DNA of 64,000 bases from Neospora caninum Liverpool (lineage: Eukaryota > Apicomplexa > Conoidasida > Eucoccidiorida > Sarcocystidae). Of the stretch, positions 22,219-34,305 are shown piece by piece. Position 1 is the stretch's first letter. Each line of letters opens with the position of its first letter. The stretch lies in the NCBI RefSeq assembly GCF_000208865.1, contig NC_018394.1, forward strand, positions 641,635 to 705,634, read 5' to 3'. Under the pieces are notes generated by a model. That model was not told the DNA's origin and did no database searches. It saw only the letters and a program-made list of their open reading frames with translations. A program made the position numbers and the translations under genes.

Positions 22219-25200
22219 GGCGCGCAACGTGCAGCGGAGAGCGGAGTGCGCCACGCGGGGCTTGGCGAGGGAGGCGTTTGTGGGGGGAGCACGCGGGGGA
22301 CGCCAAGTCGTCAGAGGGACTGTGCGGCAGGCGCCGAATGCGCCGAACGCCAGGCGCACGCGCGCCTCGGAGCGAGGCTAAGAGCGAAACACCGTGGAGA
22401 GAAGGCGTCGTTGGCAGCGTGTATTTGTCGCCTTCGTCGGCAGGCAGGAGCGACAGGGTTTGGTCCTCCCAAATGTGTTGCTCAACGATGTGGGGAACGC
22501 GACAGGCGCGGGAGGATTTGTAGGAAGACAGGGAACGCAGCGCTGAGGGGAGGGGGGGGGGAAGTGGTCTCGGAAACTGGAAAGAGATCTCAGACGGCCA
22601 GGGCGCGCGCCGCCTTGCGCAGAGAAAGCGAAGGAGGTGAAAGCGTGAGGCACGCGCAGTCGGAGCGAGACGAGGCTGCGAGAGGGTCGGGTTCGAGGAG
22701 AGAGGATGCGCGCGCAGGTGACTCGTGTCGGGCCGTGGCCAAAGGAAAGTCGCGAGCGGACGGGGGTGTCGCTTCGGCGGGGTACTGTCTCTGCCTCTGC
22801 GACGAAAATCGAGTTCAGGTTGCAGTGGCCAAGGACAGCGGTGAGGAGCGGCTGAACGCCAGACGCGGGGGCGTCGTTTTCCGCCGTTTTTCAGGTTCCG
22901 TGTGAAGGAAGGCAATTTGGGAGGAAAGGAAGGCACGCGCGTGGCGCGCGCGCGCGCGTCGGGTGTGCGCTTTTTGCACGCCATTTACCTTGTTCTACGG
23001 CCCAGCACAGGCTCTGAAGCACCGAAAAGAAGCAACATCCGTTTCTTCTCGATCTGCGTCTGTAGAACCGCATTTTTCCCTGCGTCGTCGAAAGGCGCGG
23101 CGCGCTGCGAAGTGGAGGAGAAAGGAATGTGCAATCGAATCGCGCGTGGGAGGAAAAGACAAGGACCACCGAAAGGAACGGGGCGAGAGAGTGAGAGGAA
23201 AAGAACGGTTGCAGGCGGTCGTGGGCTTCGCTGGCCTCGAAAATCGCGCCACGTGCCAGTGTCCAGTGTGTGTACCGAATCGCCCCGTTGGACGAAGGCC
23301 GTGCGCAACACAGCGGCGAAGACCCCTGCAGTTCTGCGTCTACGAGCCTATATATCACTGGAAAAGTGTGATTTTCCCGTCGGACGCACGCCCAAGTCTT
23401 GGTCAAGTGATCTGTCGACTCACCTCGGGCGCCGGGAATAGACGCGACACGGGTTTAGTGTGCATGCCAAACTATCACGTTTAAGCGACTTGTATTTCCG
23501 TGCGTTTACGGGCTTTGCGTACGTTCTCCAGATCAGTTTTTTCCCTTTGTTCCTTTTCCCCGTTGTGAATGAAGGAATATGAAGAACGAACTTGCGGTCT
23601 TGCTTGCTTCGTCGTCTCGCCGTGTGGCCAGGAGAGGAAAGATTTGTGTATCCAGAACACGATTCGTTTGCCTCGGTCATTTTTCTAGGAGAACGGCCAG
23701 GTACAAAAGCGCAGAGGCGATGACCAGAGATTTTTGACTCGAGACCGGGGGGACCACGCGCTGTCCTCTCCTTTTGTTCGTCCGTCCTCTCTCGTGTCCG
23801 CCTGGCGGACGAGGCTGGAGCTAGACGAACAGCGATTTTTAACGGGGGATGCTGACGCTCGCTTTTTGTTTCATCCTCGTTGTTCGTTCTGGGGAGAGAA
23901 CAAAGGACAAGATGGAGGGCGGCACAACGGGGATCCACGTGTCGCTTACTGTCCATCGTTTTTGCGTTTTTTCGTGCGTGTCTATTGTATATCTTTCCCA
24001 TGTCGCTCTACGGGTGGAGAAACAGGGTTTTCAGACGATTACAGAGTTTCGCTGTCTCGCTTGTTGTCAGTGTACCTAACGCGACCGCCCCGACGGCTGG
24101 CGGGCTGGGGGCTTTCATGATTCCTGAGAAAGTTCGAGCAAAGCGTCGCAGGCGTGCGCACTAAACGGGGCGCTCCTGTCCATGGTGCTGCGTCTCGCGG
24201 AGATGAAGCTTGCTTTAGTGTTTTGGTTCATTCGCTCCGTGGAGCGTGTTGCTGCTTGACCGCGCGCAACTCGTTTTCTCGTGAGATCTTAGTCCAGAGC
24301 AAATCGGCACAACTGGTGTGTACAGCCGCGTCTATGGAAACTGTCGGTACTACTACCGAGTTCTGTCAATAAATACGTTCTCTCCGGTGAATGATGCGGC
24401 CCCAGCAAGCGACGCAAGAGCTTCGCAGTCGCCGTCACAGAAACGGGGCCACTCAAAAACGTTGCACACAGTGCCTTCAGCGCTCACACATAGGGCAACG
24501 CATTCTCAGGACCACAACTCGGCGGGAGTTTCAGTTGCTGGAAGAGGTGGGAAGCACACCCACGGAGACAGACGAGCCAGGCCTTCACAGCAACGAGTGA
24601 GCGCGAGAGAGAGACGGAAAGACTTCGCGATACACAGTGCAGGAGCGGCCTTCAGGGACACAGGAGGAGGACGGGAAACAAGCCGGGTGCGCTGGCAAAC
24701 AAAAAAGGGGAGGCGGAGACATCCTGCAGAAGCAAACGGTAGAAAACGCATATTCCCAGGAAAAGCACCACACCGACTGATACCCGCCACAGGCTCTTTT
24801 GACGCACAGGCGGTTGGCGCCCGGACACCAGGGTGCGAAAAACTCTCCTTCAAACCTGTCACAGACCTTGCAAAAAAAGGCGAGAAAACTCTTCAACACA
24901 CGTGGTCCCCTGGGTCGGCGAGAACAGATCAGTGGAACAGCCAACGGGTCGCTGAGTCGCGAGCCCCGGCACGTCTCCCGGCCTCGCGCTTACTCAGGCT
25001 GCGGCTTAGCCACTCGCCTTTTGCCCCAACTGCAAGCGCGGTTTTCCTGTGGAATGCGGGGCTCTTTGACGGCACTGCCAGTCTGCGACGCTATACTCGT
25101 ACTTTCCCGCGATTTCCCACGGTCGTCTAAGAGCCCTTACTACAGAGCTGTCGCCAAGAAAATCATCTGTTCCATGCAGAAGACCGATCTCGGGAATCTA

Positions 25201-26086
25201 CTGCCATGTCACCTCCGTGCGACGACCACGGAAACCCGCCCAACTGCCACGCGCGCGGCAACCGCGGTCGTCGCACACGAGCTCGCAGGCGACGCATTCT
25301 GCTGGACAAACGATACCGACCTGCACAGCTTCTCGTCGCGCGAAAAGGGACAGCGCAGTGACGGGCCCCCGGGGCGACGGGAGTTCCTTGCCGGAACGCG
25401 CGAGACTTGATTCCCGCCGAGTGAAGAAAAACCTAGCGACACCGGTCTCCACGCGGAACGCTTCCAAACGCAACCCTCCCCGTGCACACGCTCGACGCCC
25501 TCCGACTTCAAAAACGCACATGCAAGTATGTTAATGCATGTGAATACATACACGCTGAAACCCATGCTGCCAGCGCGACGCGTCATCGTCCTCAGACCGC
25601 GGCAGCAGGGGTTTCTGGGTCTGAGTCATTTCACCGCTGGGCCGGAGCGCGTTCTCTGTCGAGAAAAAAGGGTTTACATTTGGTTCGGGACGAAGACGGA
25701 AACGCTGGTGCCCGATGTGCGTTCCCGGGCGAGAGCAGCGAAAGTTTTGTCTTCTCGACAGCCTGTGGAGAACGCCTCTCAGCGCTGCCTTGACTTGCGT
25801 CACGGCTTCCTGCTGCGGAGTCGTCCACCGGAGCTGTGGTGTCTCCTCTGCTAAAACGTGAACTCTGGTCGTGAGGCGAGGCAATCAGACGAGCGCCCCG
25901 TTTCGACTGAAGATCTGGGAAGATACTCTCGGTCACGAGTTGGCGCCACGGCCCGAGGCCTGTCTCTCCACGTTTCGGAGACGCGTCGGAGGAATCCAGC
26001 AAACGCGGCCTTTTTTCGTTGTCCCCTTCTTTGTTGGCGGCCCCCCATTCGCGGCCCACAAACTTTTTGAGTACAGGCGCGGCTGT
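22219..26086. other. Convergent spacer between the kinase and UIM genes
   Basis: Two 3' ends face each other across 3.9 kb. It includes a G-rich stretch near 22540-22562 and a GC-rich half that drops in GC after about 23.4 kb. ORFs up to 303 codons overlap on both strands without recognisable domains. I see no gene I can support here. Confidence 0.5.
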
Positions 26087-29000
26087 TCACCAAACTTTGC
26101 CGTTCTTCTCCACTTTGAGGCCGAGACTTGTGTGGAAGAACCGCTCAAATTCTTCGAACGACAGGTAGGTCTTTCCCTCGGTGTACAGCGCCAGGGCCCT
26201 CTTTTCCTTTTCTCTCGCGCGCGAATCGGCGTCTCTTGCTCGTCCCCCCTCCGAGCCATACAAGCGACACTTAGCCTCGGCGGTCAGCACAGGCGAACCT
26301 TCTCGCGCCGCCAGAGAGATCATCTGCTGAATCTCATCGGGCTGAAGAGACAGGTTGACTGTCTGCGCAACTTGCGCAAGGTCCCCGACAGTCACAAAAG
26401 GCCTCACACCTGCCGCGCCGCTGGCCACGAGTTGCCCAGCAGCTCTGGAACGCTTGTGGAGCTCGAGAGCCTGCGGGCGCTCCGCCTTCCCTCTTGTCCT
26501 CTCCTCTCCTTGCTCCGAGGTCGCTTGCCCGGACGGTCCCGAGCGGCGCGTGGACAACGAACAAGCCGGCGAAGGCATGATCTTCTCCTCTTCCTCGAGC
26601 TGCGCGTGGCGAAGCAAGTTCGCCAGTTTGCCTCCGCCGGGACGAGCGCTGGCCCGCGCAACTCCTCTCCGATTGCCGTCCGACTCATTGCCTTGCGCGC
26701 GCAGTGAAGACAAAGGGACAGGAGAAGCGACGGCGTGCGTTAAAACCTGCCAAATGTACACGCACGCTTCCTGCAGCTTCTCTCTCTTCCAGAGGCGCAC
26801 TGCGGTTGACGCCGCCTCCCGCGCCACTGCCCGTTGCTGTTCTTTCAGCGCTTTCCTCTCGTTCTTCTTCGCTTGTCTTTCACGCACTCCGTCACGCTCA
26901 TTGCCTGCGTCCGGCCGCCCAGCCGCGCCCTTCACTCTCTCGGCAAGCGCGTCATGCGGCTGTGGACGCTGCGGCGTTTTGCTCTTTGTCACGGAACGGT
27001 CATTCCGCGGGTTGCTTGACTTCGATGGAACGGCTCGTCGTGCGTTCCCCCGTTTTCGCGCATTCCGTCTTCCTCCCTGAGGCTGCGCAGCGTCTGCTTC
27101 AGAAGTGTCGCTAGAAGAGGGAGAGGTAGGCCCCGTCCCCTCCTCGACCAGCGACGAGCACGGACTGTCACTCGAGCTCTCCGAGCTCGCCGCGCCTTCA
27201 TCTTCTGGAAGCCTTTCGGTTCCTTTCACCTTCGCTCTCCGTCTCGGGCGACGGCGATCAGGCTCGAAGTCTGAGTCTGCAGCATCCGAGGCAGGCGATA
27301 ACGACGAATCCTCGTCGACGCCGTCGTCGACACCCGCCATCGAAAGCGCTATGAACCGCCCTCGTGTGGGTGTACCTTCTCGATCGTCTACGATTCCTTG
27401 CTCTCTCTGGTCGGCATCAACAAGATCGTACTCGATGCCTGACATCCCCCTCGCTCCGGTGTCTCCCATCCACTCGACTTCTGCCGTGGCCGCCGTCTTC
27501 TCAGTTTTCGTCTCCTCTCCAGTCTTGGCCTTTTCACCCGCTGCGTTCGCGTCCTCGTCCGGTTCTTTCTCTGGCTGCGGCCTCCCTACTGGGTTGGAGG
27601 GGAGATCATGGCCACCATCTCCCAGACATCGCTTCCGAAGTTGGGGCGGGGGGGAAACGGGAGACGGACGAGAGGACGTTTCGTCGTATTGCCGCGCCTC
27701 GACATCTCTCTGCTCGCCTTGGTACTTCGAATCGCGGTGCTCGGGAACAGGGTGGGGAACAGGGAGTCGAGCTCGCCGACAGTTCTGCGCGCTTTGCTCT
27801 GATCGCTCTGAGATTCCTGCCTCGCTCCCGAGGGCACTCTGCGAAGAACATGGCGTGGAAGACGAAGCAGCTGAAGGGGACAAAGATAAAGACAGAGCGA
27901 GATCGCTCGAAAATTCTGCTCCGCCACACACGCTTTCCCTCCTGTGGCCAGAAGAGGAAGAGCCGAAACCTGCCGGCCCTTTCTCCGGTGACGAGGCGTG
28001 GTCGGAAATCACCCGGCACTGGTTGTAGACATCGTGCTGCTCCGAGATGGAAAGAGCGAGAGCCAGCTGAAAGTCTTCGTTTTCGTCGTCTTCCACTTCT
28101 CCCGATTCCTCCACCCCGTCCGTTCTCGGCCTCTCCCTTCTTCTGCCCTCCCGCGCGTCAGCCATTCCTGATCGACGGTGTTTCTTTCTGTCGCTGCCGG
28201 TCTTCATCCCGTCCTCAACGTCTTCCTCAAAAGTACCCGACCCGCCCGACAAACTGCTTGTCTGTTCCACAAAACGATTTGTCTTAGACTGCGGGCGCCC
28301 TCTTCCCAGGTGAGAAGCTGGGAGCACCACCCCGGCCTCTCCCTGTTCTCTCTCTTGTGCGTCCCTGCTAATGGCGTCTGGGCTGCCGTCTGACGCCTGG
28401 CGGCGCTTCGCCTGCCGACCTGCCTGTCTCTCCAGTTCACTCTCCTCACGTCTCCTCGCTTCGTCTCCTCTCCGCCTTCGCCATCCTGTCTCTTCGCTTG
28501 CATCCCTTTCTTCATCTCCTCGCTCGCCTGCTTCCGCCCCACACGGGTGTTGACAGCCCAGGGGCGGAGCGGTGGCGTCTCGGGCGACTCGCGCTTTGCT
28601 CGACTCCACGGGAAGCGCCTCCCGACTGGTCAACTTTCCCTCCTCGCCTCGATCAGAACGCCGCGAGGTTGCTTCCCTCTCTGGTTCGTCCTCTGTTCCC
28701 AGAGTCGCACTAGCAATGGAAGTGTCTCCGCCCTTCTCGGCGGGTCCACACGTTCCTCCATGGCCATCCTGCAGCGACGCCGAAAGCGCAAGAGCCAACT
28801 GAAGCTGTTCGTCCTCGTCTTCGTCGCTGATGACCACGGGCCCCTCTCGCGTGCTCCGTCCAGTCTCAGGTCTCCTTCTATCCCTCCGCCGCCTTCGCGT
28901 TTCTTCCCCGTCATTGCTCTCTGAACTGTCTCCGTGCCGTCTCCTCTTCCTTCTCCGCTCCCTCCCTCTGTGACGCTCCTCGCTCGCTGCGGGGTGTCCG

Positions 29001-29140
29001 CAGCCACGCGGTCGTCGGGGACGGCGCGCCTCCGGTCTCCCTGGTGCTAGCCATTCCTCTTCGCTGGGGAGTTCATCTCCGCTGTGGGTTGCGCCTCTTC
29101 CGCTTCGAAAACAGGACGCTGACGTCCGGTCTTCCTCCAT
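26087..29140 (-). CDS. Large disordered protein with ubiquitin-interacting motifs
   Basis: One long open frame of 1017 aa from ATG 29140. The frame continues upstream to 29245 but only to a TTG, and a pyrimidine-rich tract ending in AG lies at about 29227-29250, so a further 5' exon is possible. Two clear ubiquitin-interacting motifs are seen: DEDEQLQLALALSASLQ (about residues 107-123 from this start) and ENEDFQLALALSISEQ (about 362-378), each an acidic patch followed by LALALS. A weaker third (SSDLALSLSLSPSAAS) follows. The middle is charged and low complexity. Near the C-terminus, VTVGDLAQVAQTVNLSL and YLSFEEFERFFHTSLGL resemble a degenerate EF-hand pair of centrin type without a full calcium loop. 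The UIMs suggest binding of ubiquitin chains, perhaps as an adaptor in DNA repair or proteasome work. No family name is recognised. Confidence 0.78.
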   Translation of the reverse strand: MEEDRTSASCFRSGRGATHSGDELPSEEEWLAPGRPEARRPRRPRGCGHPAASEERHRGRERRRKRRRHGDSSESNDGEETRRRRRDRRRPETGRSTREGPVVISDEDEDEQLQLALALSASLQDGHGGTCGPAEKGGDTSIASATLGTEDEPEREATSRRSDRGEEGKLTSREALPVESSKARVARDATAPPLGCQHPCGAEAGERGDEERDASEETGWRRRRGDEARRREESELERQAGRQAKRRQASDGSPDAISRDAQEREQGEAGVVLPASHLGRGRPQSKTNRFVEQTSSLSGGSGTFEEDVEDGMKTGSDRKKHRRSGMADAREGRRRERPRTDGVEESGEVEDDENEDFQLALALSISEQHDVYNQCRVISDHASSPEKGPAGFGSSSSGHRRESVCGGAEFSSDLALSLSLSPSAASSSTPCSSQSALGSEAGISERSEQSAQNCRRARLPVPHPVPEHRDSKYQGEQRDVEARQYDETSSRPSPVSPPPQLRKRCLGDGGHDLPSNPVGRPQPEKEPDEDANAAGEKAKTGEETKTEKTAATAEVEWMGDTGARGMSGIEYDLVDADQREQGIVDDREGTPTRGRFIALSMAGVDDGVDEDSSLSPASDAADSDFEPDRRRPRRRAKVKGTERLPEDEGAASSESSSDSPCSSLVEEGTGPTSPSSSDTSEADAAQPQGGRRNARKRGNARRAVPSKSSNPRNDRSVTKSKTPQRPQPHDALAERVKGAAGRPDAGNERDGVRERQAKKNERKALKEQQRAVAREAASTAVRLWKREKLQEACVYIWQVLTHAVASPVPLSSLRAQGNESDGNRRGVARASARPGGGKLANLLRHAQLEEEEKIMPSPACSLSTRRSGPSGQATSEQGEERTRGKAERPQALELHKRSRAAGQLVASGAAGVRPFVTVGDLAQVAQTVNLSLQPDEIQQMISLAAREGSPVLTAEAKCRLYGSEGGRARDADSRAREKEKRALALYTEGKTYLSFEEFERFFHTSLGLKVEKNGKVW

Positions 29141-30439
29141 GAAGAGGACCGAGCGAGGGGATACGAGGGAACCCTGCCTCACCGACTGCCCGTCCGTGAG
29201 CCTGCGCCGACACTCAGCAATTTGAACTTGTCGGGGGGAAAGCAAGCAGCAAGGAGGAAAACCGTTCTAAAACACCGCTCCTGGCAAAAAACAAAAGCTT
29301 TGTGCGTCGACTCTGCACGAGTAGACGTCGCTTATTCGGGGCGCAACCGTGAAAACAAGCAGGCTGATGGGAACGGCGCCCGCCTCTCCAAACGAACATT
29401 TTCCCCCCGCGAACGAGCGATGATCCTGGCAGAGTGGCGGAAGAGGCAAACTCTCTGAAAGAAAAGAGAAGCAAAGAGCAAAACGGAAAAAGCCGGCACC
29501 GAACGCAGTCGCCGCCCCGGCAGTCGACGAACGGCCAGAGATCTCAAAAGGGTATCCACTCGTGCCGTCCTGGGTACGTGACCCTCGGTGGAAGGACTGT
29601 GAGGAACAGCGTAGCAGTTAAATCACAGTTCAACGCCTCCCGTTTCGCCCACAGACGCAGATTTCAAGCAAGGCACACCGGGGGTACTCTCTTAGCGGAA
29701 ATGCGCGCCTCCTTCGGACGGGATGCAAACGGGTAAGAGACAATCTACAGGATCTACAGGATCAGAAAGCTCCTTCGGTATTCCCATATCTCAAGGGAAA
29801 GGCAACGAGGGTCGGAACCGCGCACAACGCAAGCTGACAACGTGAATCTGCAGGTTTCCACAGGAAACGCAGCCAACCGATTCCAACAGATTTCCAACAA
29901 AAAAAACGAGGACGGGATACGAATGTACGCGAGACGCCGACGAAATTTACACTTACCTGCAAGGATAATCCCTGTAAAGCTAGCATGGAAATCGAAGCTT
30001 GCCGCATGGTCTTTTTGAAGAGAAAAGCGGTCGGCATGCAGCCAGAGAGCCGTTGCAGCTGGTGTCTCGCTGTGTTTGTTGCGAGACGGGAACCGTCAGC
30101 TTTGCCCTGTGCACGGACTTGTAAAAACCATTGCGACGTACTGTCCTTCGACACACGTGCAAGAAGCAGAAAGGAGCGAGTGTGCGCTTCACGGGGAGCA
30201 CCTAAACCGCGACAAACAACGCTCTAGACAGTTGCGGAATGTGTATCCACAGGCGAGCGAAATCACGCGCGGATATTGCTGTCCCAGTTAGTCGGCAATC
30301 GACACTGCGAATCCGTTACTTGTGCGGAAATCTGAGCGGAGCGACAACACCCAGTTTTAAGGCAACAAACGACCAAAGATTGGATATGCTTGACCGGGAG
30401 AGGCGGTAAATAATGCCAATCACGTTGTATGTTGAAGGC

Positions 30440-30478
30440 CGTGAGTGACCATATCCCGCGCGTTAACGGTCACTCACG
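30440..30478. repeat. Inverted repeat, 11-bp arms
   Basis: CGTGAGTGACC at 30440-30450 pairs exactly with GGTCACTCACG at 30468-30478 around a 17-nt centre that includes GCGCG and GTTAAC. It could be a paired regulatory site or a weak hairpin. Confidence 0.8.
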
Positions 30479-30734
30479 CCATAGCAGCAGGTGAATGGCC
30501 TGCGGCAGCCGATTTTGCTCGTCTCTCTTCTGAAAAAGAAAAAACTCAGGGACGATCTGGCGAGACCATCAAACTGGAAAACGAAACCCACCTGGAGGGT
30601 GAGGACGGTTGCAGCATACTCTAAAGAATGTAGAGAGGTAGGAAACGACGAAAAGACCGCGCGCAGATCGAAGACTCTCTCACCAGTTTCGTGGTCTCTC
30701 AAATGGCAAGAGGCAGGACGTTACACCGTCCATA

Positions 30735-30790
30735 CACATGTATTTATAAATATATTTAACATATATAATATATATGCATATATGTATTTG
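30735..30790. repeat. TA-rich tract
   Basis: TATTTATAAATATA and ATATAATATATATGCATATA type sequence in the divergent spacer upstream of the UIM gene. Confidence 0.75.
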
Positions 30791-32366
30791 GAATGCAGAA
30801 TGGAACCTGTTCGCGGGAACTCGGCCTCTTTCCCCAACAGGGTTGAAGTGTGTCCGGCATCGGTGATGCATGTCCCTAGCTGATGCCAGCGAAAGCTGTT
30901 AGTCAATTTTGCCTTTCTGGAACTCTGCTCAGAAAACCGAAGCAGGCTCGCATCGCGGGCTGCTATTCTAGGTAATGAAGATGAGGCACATTCTGTTTCG
31001 CGCACGATCCGCTCCCTACGGAAGATCCCCCTGGGAGATTGCTCCAAAGTGCTGCGAGATGAATGAGTTCTAACTGGTAGGCCGTTTTAGAGTCGGTCGA
31101 CTGAAGCTGCTGTTGATCGAGCGCAAGGATTGGTCCCATCGAATCTGCTCATCAGTCGACCATGCGACACTGCAAAGACAGCTAGGACCGTGAGGAGTCC
31201 CTGCGAAACGGTACACATGGAACTCCTGGTTGCTAACAGTCCGGCGCCGAGGGCATCCTCAGATTCCGCACTAGCAGTGGTGTCGCGAACATGTGACCTT
31301 CAATTGACGCCAACAGCACAGCAGGCTCACCTTGCTACACCATTTCATCTAAACGGCCCGAGGTCCGCACAAACCCCGTCGGAAACGATTTCCCCGGCGA
31401 CGGGCACTTTCGTGTGCCTTGCGCGAGCCTACTCGAGCCAACCGGAGCATCTCGACGCGGAGGCACTGGTGTGCCCGGGTTTTTTCCTCACATGATTTTT
31501 TCGGCTGCACGATAAACGGCGATCTGCGCCCCGACGTTCCCGGTAAAAAACCTCAGGTTTCAGCGCACCTGGCGCGAGTGCCGGAGGCCTTTTGCCCAGA
31601 AGCTTCACGGGAAACGCAAAGAGGGTGGACGGTCTGCCTCCCGAAAGACGCAGCGGTGCTCGTGCTTCACGAACCTCTCCGCAACACGATTTTGTGTCTG
31701 TTCTGCGAGCGCCAATCGAGCATGGCGAGATGCCGGGACATGAAGCTACCCCTGCCGCACGCAATCTCCATAAGAAGAGACCGTCTTTCCGGCTCGGCGT
31801 GTGGGGCTAAACGAGGCAACACGTTCGGCGACCAGCCGCTACCGTTCGAGCGCACATGATAGCATCCGCGTACTCCGATGCTACAGCCGATGCCTCGATT
31901 TCGTCAAATGAAGTCACTTCCAAACGGCAGTTGCGTGCCCATCTCCTCGGCTTTTACCACCTGCCTATATGCCTCTAGATGCCTTTCTCGTGAGACAGAG
32001 AACTCTTCCAGACAGCGTCTCGTTGGTCTCTCAGTTACCGTTTCCCACAACAACGCTCTCTGTTGTCTCTGTTATAACTCATGTGAAAGAAACGAAGGCG
32101 GGTTGAAGCCAGGCTCCAGTTTTCGACACTGTCGTGTGGCTTACTTACCGTGTGTCAGGCAGGGTTGTTTTGCCACGCCTCGGCGACAGGCTCCAACTTC
32201 AACAGGTCTGCAGGAAATGTTGACGGCGTTGCGCCATCTCCGATGCGGCTTAATCGAGACTGGAACCGATCGCTGTGTCATGCCTTGTGGTGAATGAGGC
32301 TGACGAAACCGGCGTTTGCTTTCTGCGCGGTTCTTGTGCGGACCAGGTGCGCCGCTGTTGCTCGAG

Positions 32367-32398
32367 CCTCAACGCCGCGCAACAGAGCGGCGTTGAGG
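32367..32398. repeat. Inverted repeat, 12-bp GC-rich arms
   Basis: CCTCAACGCCGC at 32367-32378 pairs exactly with GCGGCGTTGAGG at 32387-32398 with an 8-nt loop. In RNA it would form a stable hairpin. It lies in non-coding sequence between two divergent genes. Confidence 0.85.
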
Positions 32399-34305
32399 TT
32401 CGTTTGAATGCGCAGGAAAGCCGCATCCTCCCACGCCTCGCCGAGCTCGGCCTTTCCTTGAAGATCAGGCCTCCGAAAAACACTTTGAAAACGTATCCTT
32501 TCTTTGTGACCTCCAAGACACGGGGAGCGCAGGAGCATCGTTTTCATCTTGGCGTACGCCATCTGCCGCAAAGTCGGGCTGGCCGCCAAGTTGCCGCGCG
32601 ATGCGACAGCGGTCCTCACCGGCTCTCGCATCGTCGATTCTTTTCAACTTTATCCTGGAGACACGTCCCTAGCAAATCTTTCAAAGTTCCCGGTTTCCGC
32701 TTTGTGTCATGGAAATTCCTTTTTGGATGAGGTGGAAACGTGTGTCGTGTCGGGTCACTGACGCTGGTCTCGGTCATCTTTCGCGGAAAGCGAGCGGCGG
32801 AAGGAGTCGCCTGCCACGAACCCAGGCTCTTGCACTCTTGTTTTTCTAGGCGACGCCACATGTGAAAACTTTTTCGTCTGCTGCTTCACACTCAATTCGC
32901 AACGGCTGCGTGTCTTTTGTCTTGGTGGCTCTCCTCGCGACGCTCCTTTTCCGTCTCCTTTCGGTCAAACGCATTCAGGGGCCACGCTGGCTCGAAGGGC
33001 ATTTTGAGAGCGCGCGGTTTGCAGGTCACAACGCGGTGACTGCCGCGAAATTTTGTCTTGTCGCACATCCACTTTCTTCCACGTTCCTCGGTTTTGACCG
33101 CTCTTTTCGGCGCAGAAGAACCCCCGTGTTCAGTTGTTGTGCACCACCGCACAGAACGCCGGTGCGCCGTGTTCCGCCGCGTTCTGGCCCCAGTTTTACC
33201 AGGCACAAAAAGGCACGTGGACACGCCTTCCACGTTCCCCATTTGACGTATATTTCTAGGGGTTGGTCCTGTCGCCAACAGGGAAACGCTGCTCGTCCCT
33301 GTCCGTGTGTATCACACGTTTTTCGCAGCTTACAAGGGCGGCTCTAGCGACTTCCATCCGGTGAACAGTTATCAGTCCTGGCTTCCGGGAAACGGATGGG
33401 AAGTCGCGAAATCTTGTTTTTTTCGCTGCATGCGACCCCTGGATACAGCGGATGTACACTGGGGAACGGGTTGTTGTCAAGCAGAAACAAGAGATCCCTC
33501 TGTCCATGGTTTTGTCTGTCCCCGTCTGCCTCCACAGGGCGAGTCACGGGCAGGCTGTCCCCGTTCTTTTTGCCAGTCGAATTGCACACACTCGTGTCTT
33601 CCCGGTTGTTTTAGCCGCGCGCAGGTGATACCAGGAAGGAAGGCGTCTGTGGGGGTCCGATTCTCAGTCTTTGTCGGAGAAAGCCGGCGCGACAAAGCAG
33701 GAATCGTTGCCTCGGCGTGTCTTTGCATTTCCAAAAAAAACAGTCCCTTCGTCTCTCCAGTGTCCATCTCGTTTGTGAAGCTCGTATGCAGTTCGCAGGA
33801 GACTCGCGTGTCTCAGGGAAACGGGCCCTCACGCCACTCCTCTCGACTCGGCCGCGGTGAGGCCTGGGTGATGCGGCTTCACCGGAGGTGACGAGCGGGA
33901 GTCCTGGGAGGGGGGGTAGACGAGAAAGTGTCTTTCTCGTCTTTGTCGCTACGACGCGCGCTGTGTCGCTCGGGTTTTGTCTTCCTTTTCTTCTCGACGT
34001 TGACTGCGCCCCGAAGGAATCTCTGCTGCGCAGCCTCCGCGTCGCTTCCGGTTCTCTGCGCACCCCTCCCCCCCCCTGACGGCACACTATGGCAGCGGTT
34101 CGCCTCTTGTCCCCTTTGTCCCCTTGATTCCTGTTCCGTTCTCCCGTCAGCGTCGTTTCTCTGGTTAGAGCCGCCTGGGCGCCTCAGTTCGCCCAGCCCT
34201 TCTCGCGGCCGGTGCCTGCTCTGAGTCCGTCTTCGCGACACTGTCCCCGCCCTGTCTGCCTCGGTCGCAAGCTTTTCATTTCCCTCTTCTTCCGCTCCCC
34301 ACACC

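Larger units (their letters stand above)
29246..34305. other. Divergent spacer upstream of the UIM and coiled-coil genes
   Basis: The two flanking genes point away from each other across 5 kb. I found no splice-linked coding exons. It contains a TA-rich tract at 30735-30790 and two inverted repeats (30440-30478 and 32367-32398). GC is lower between 30 and 32 kb. A small gene could hide here and would need transcript data. Confidence 0.45.
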
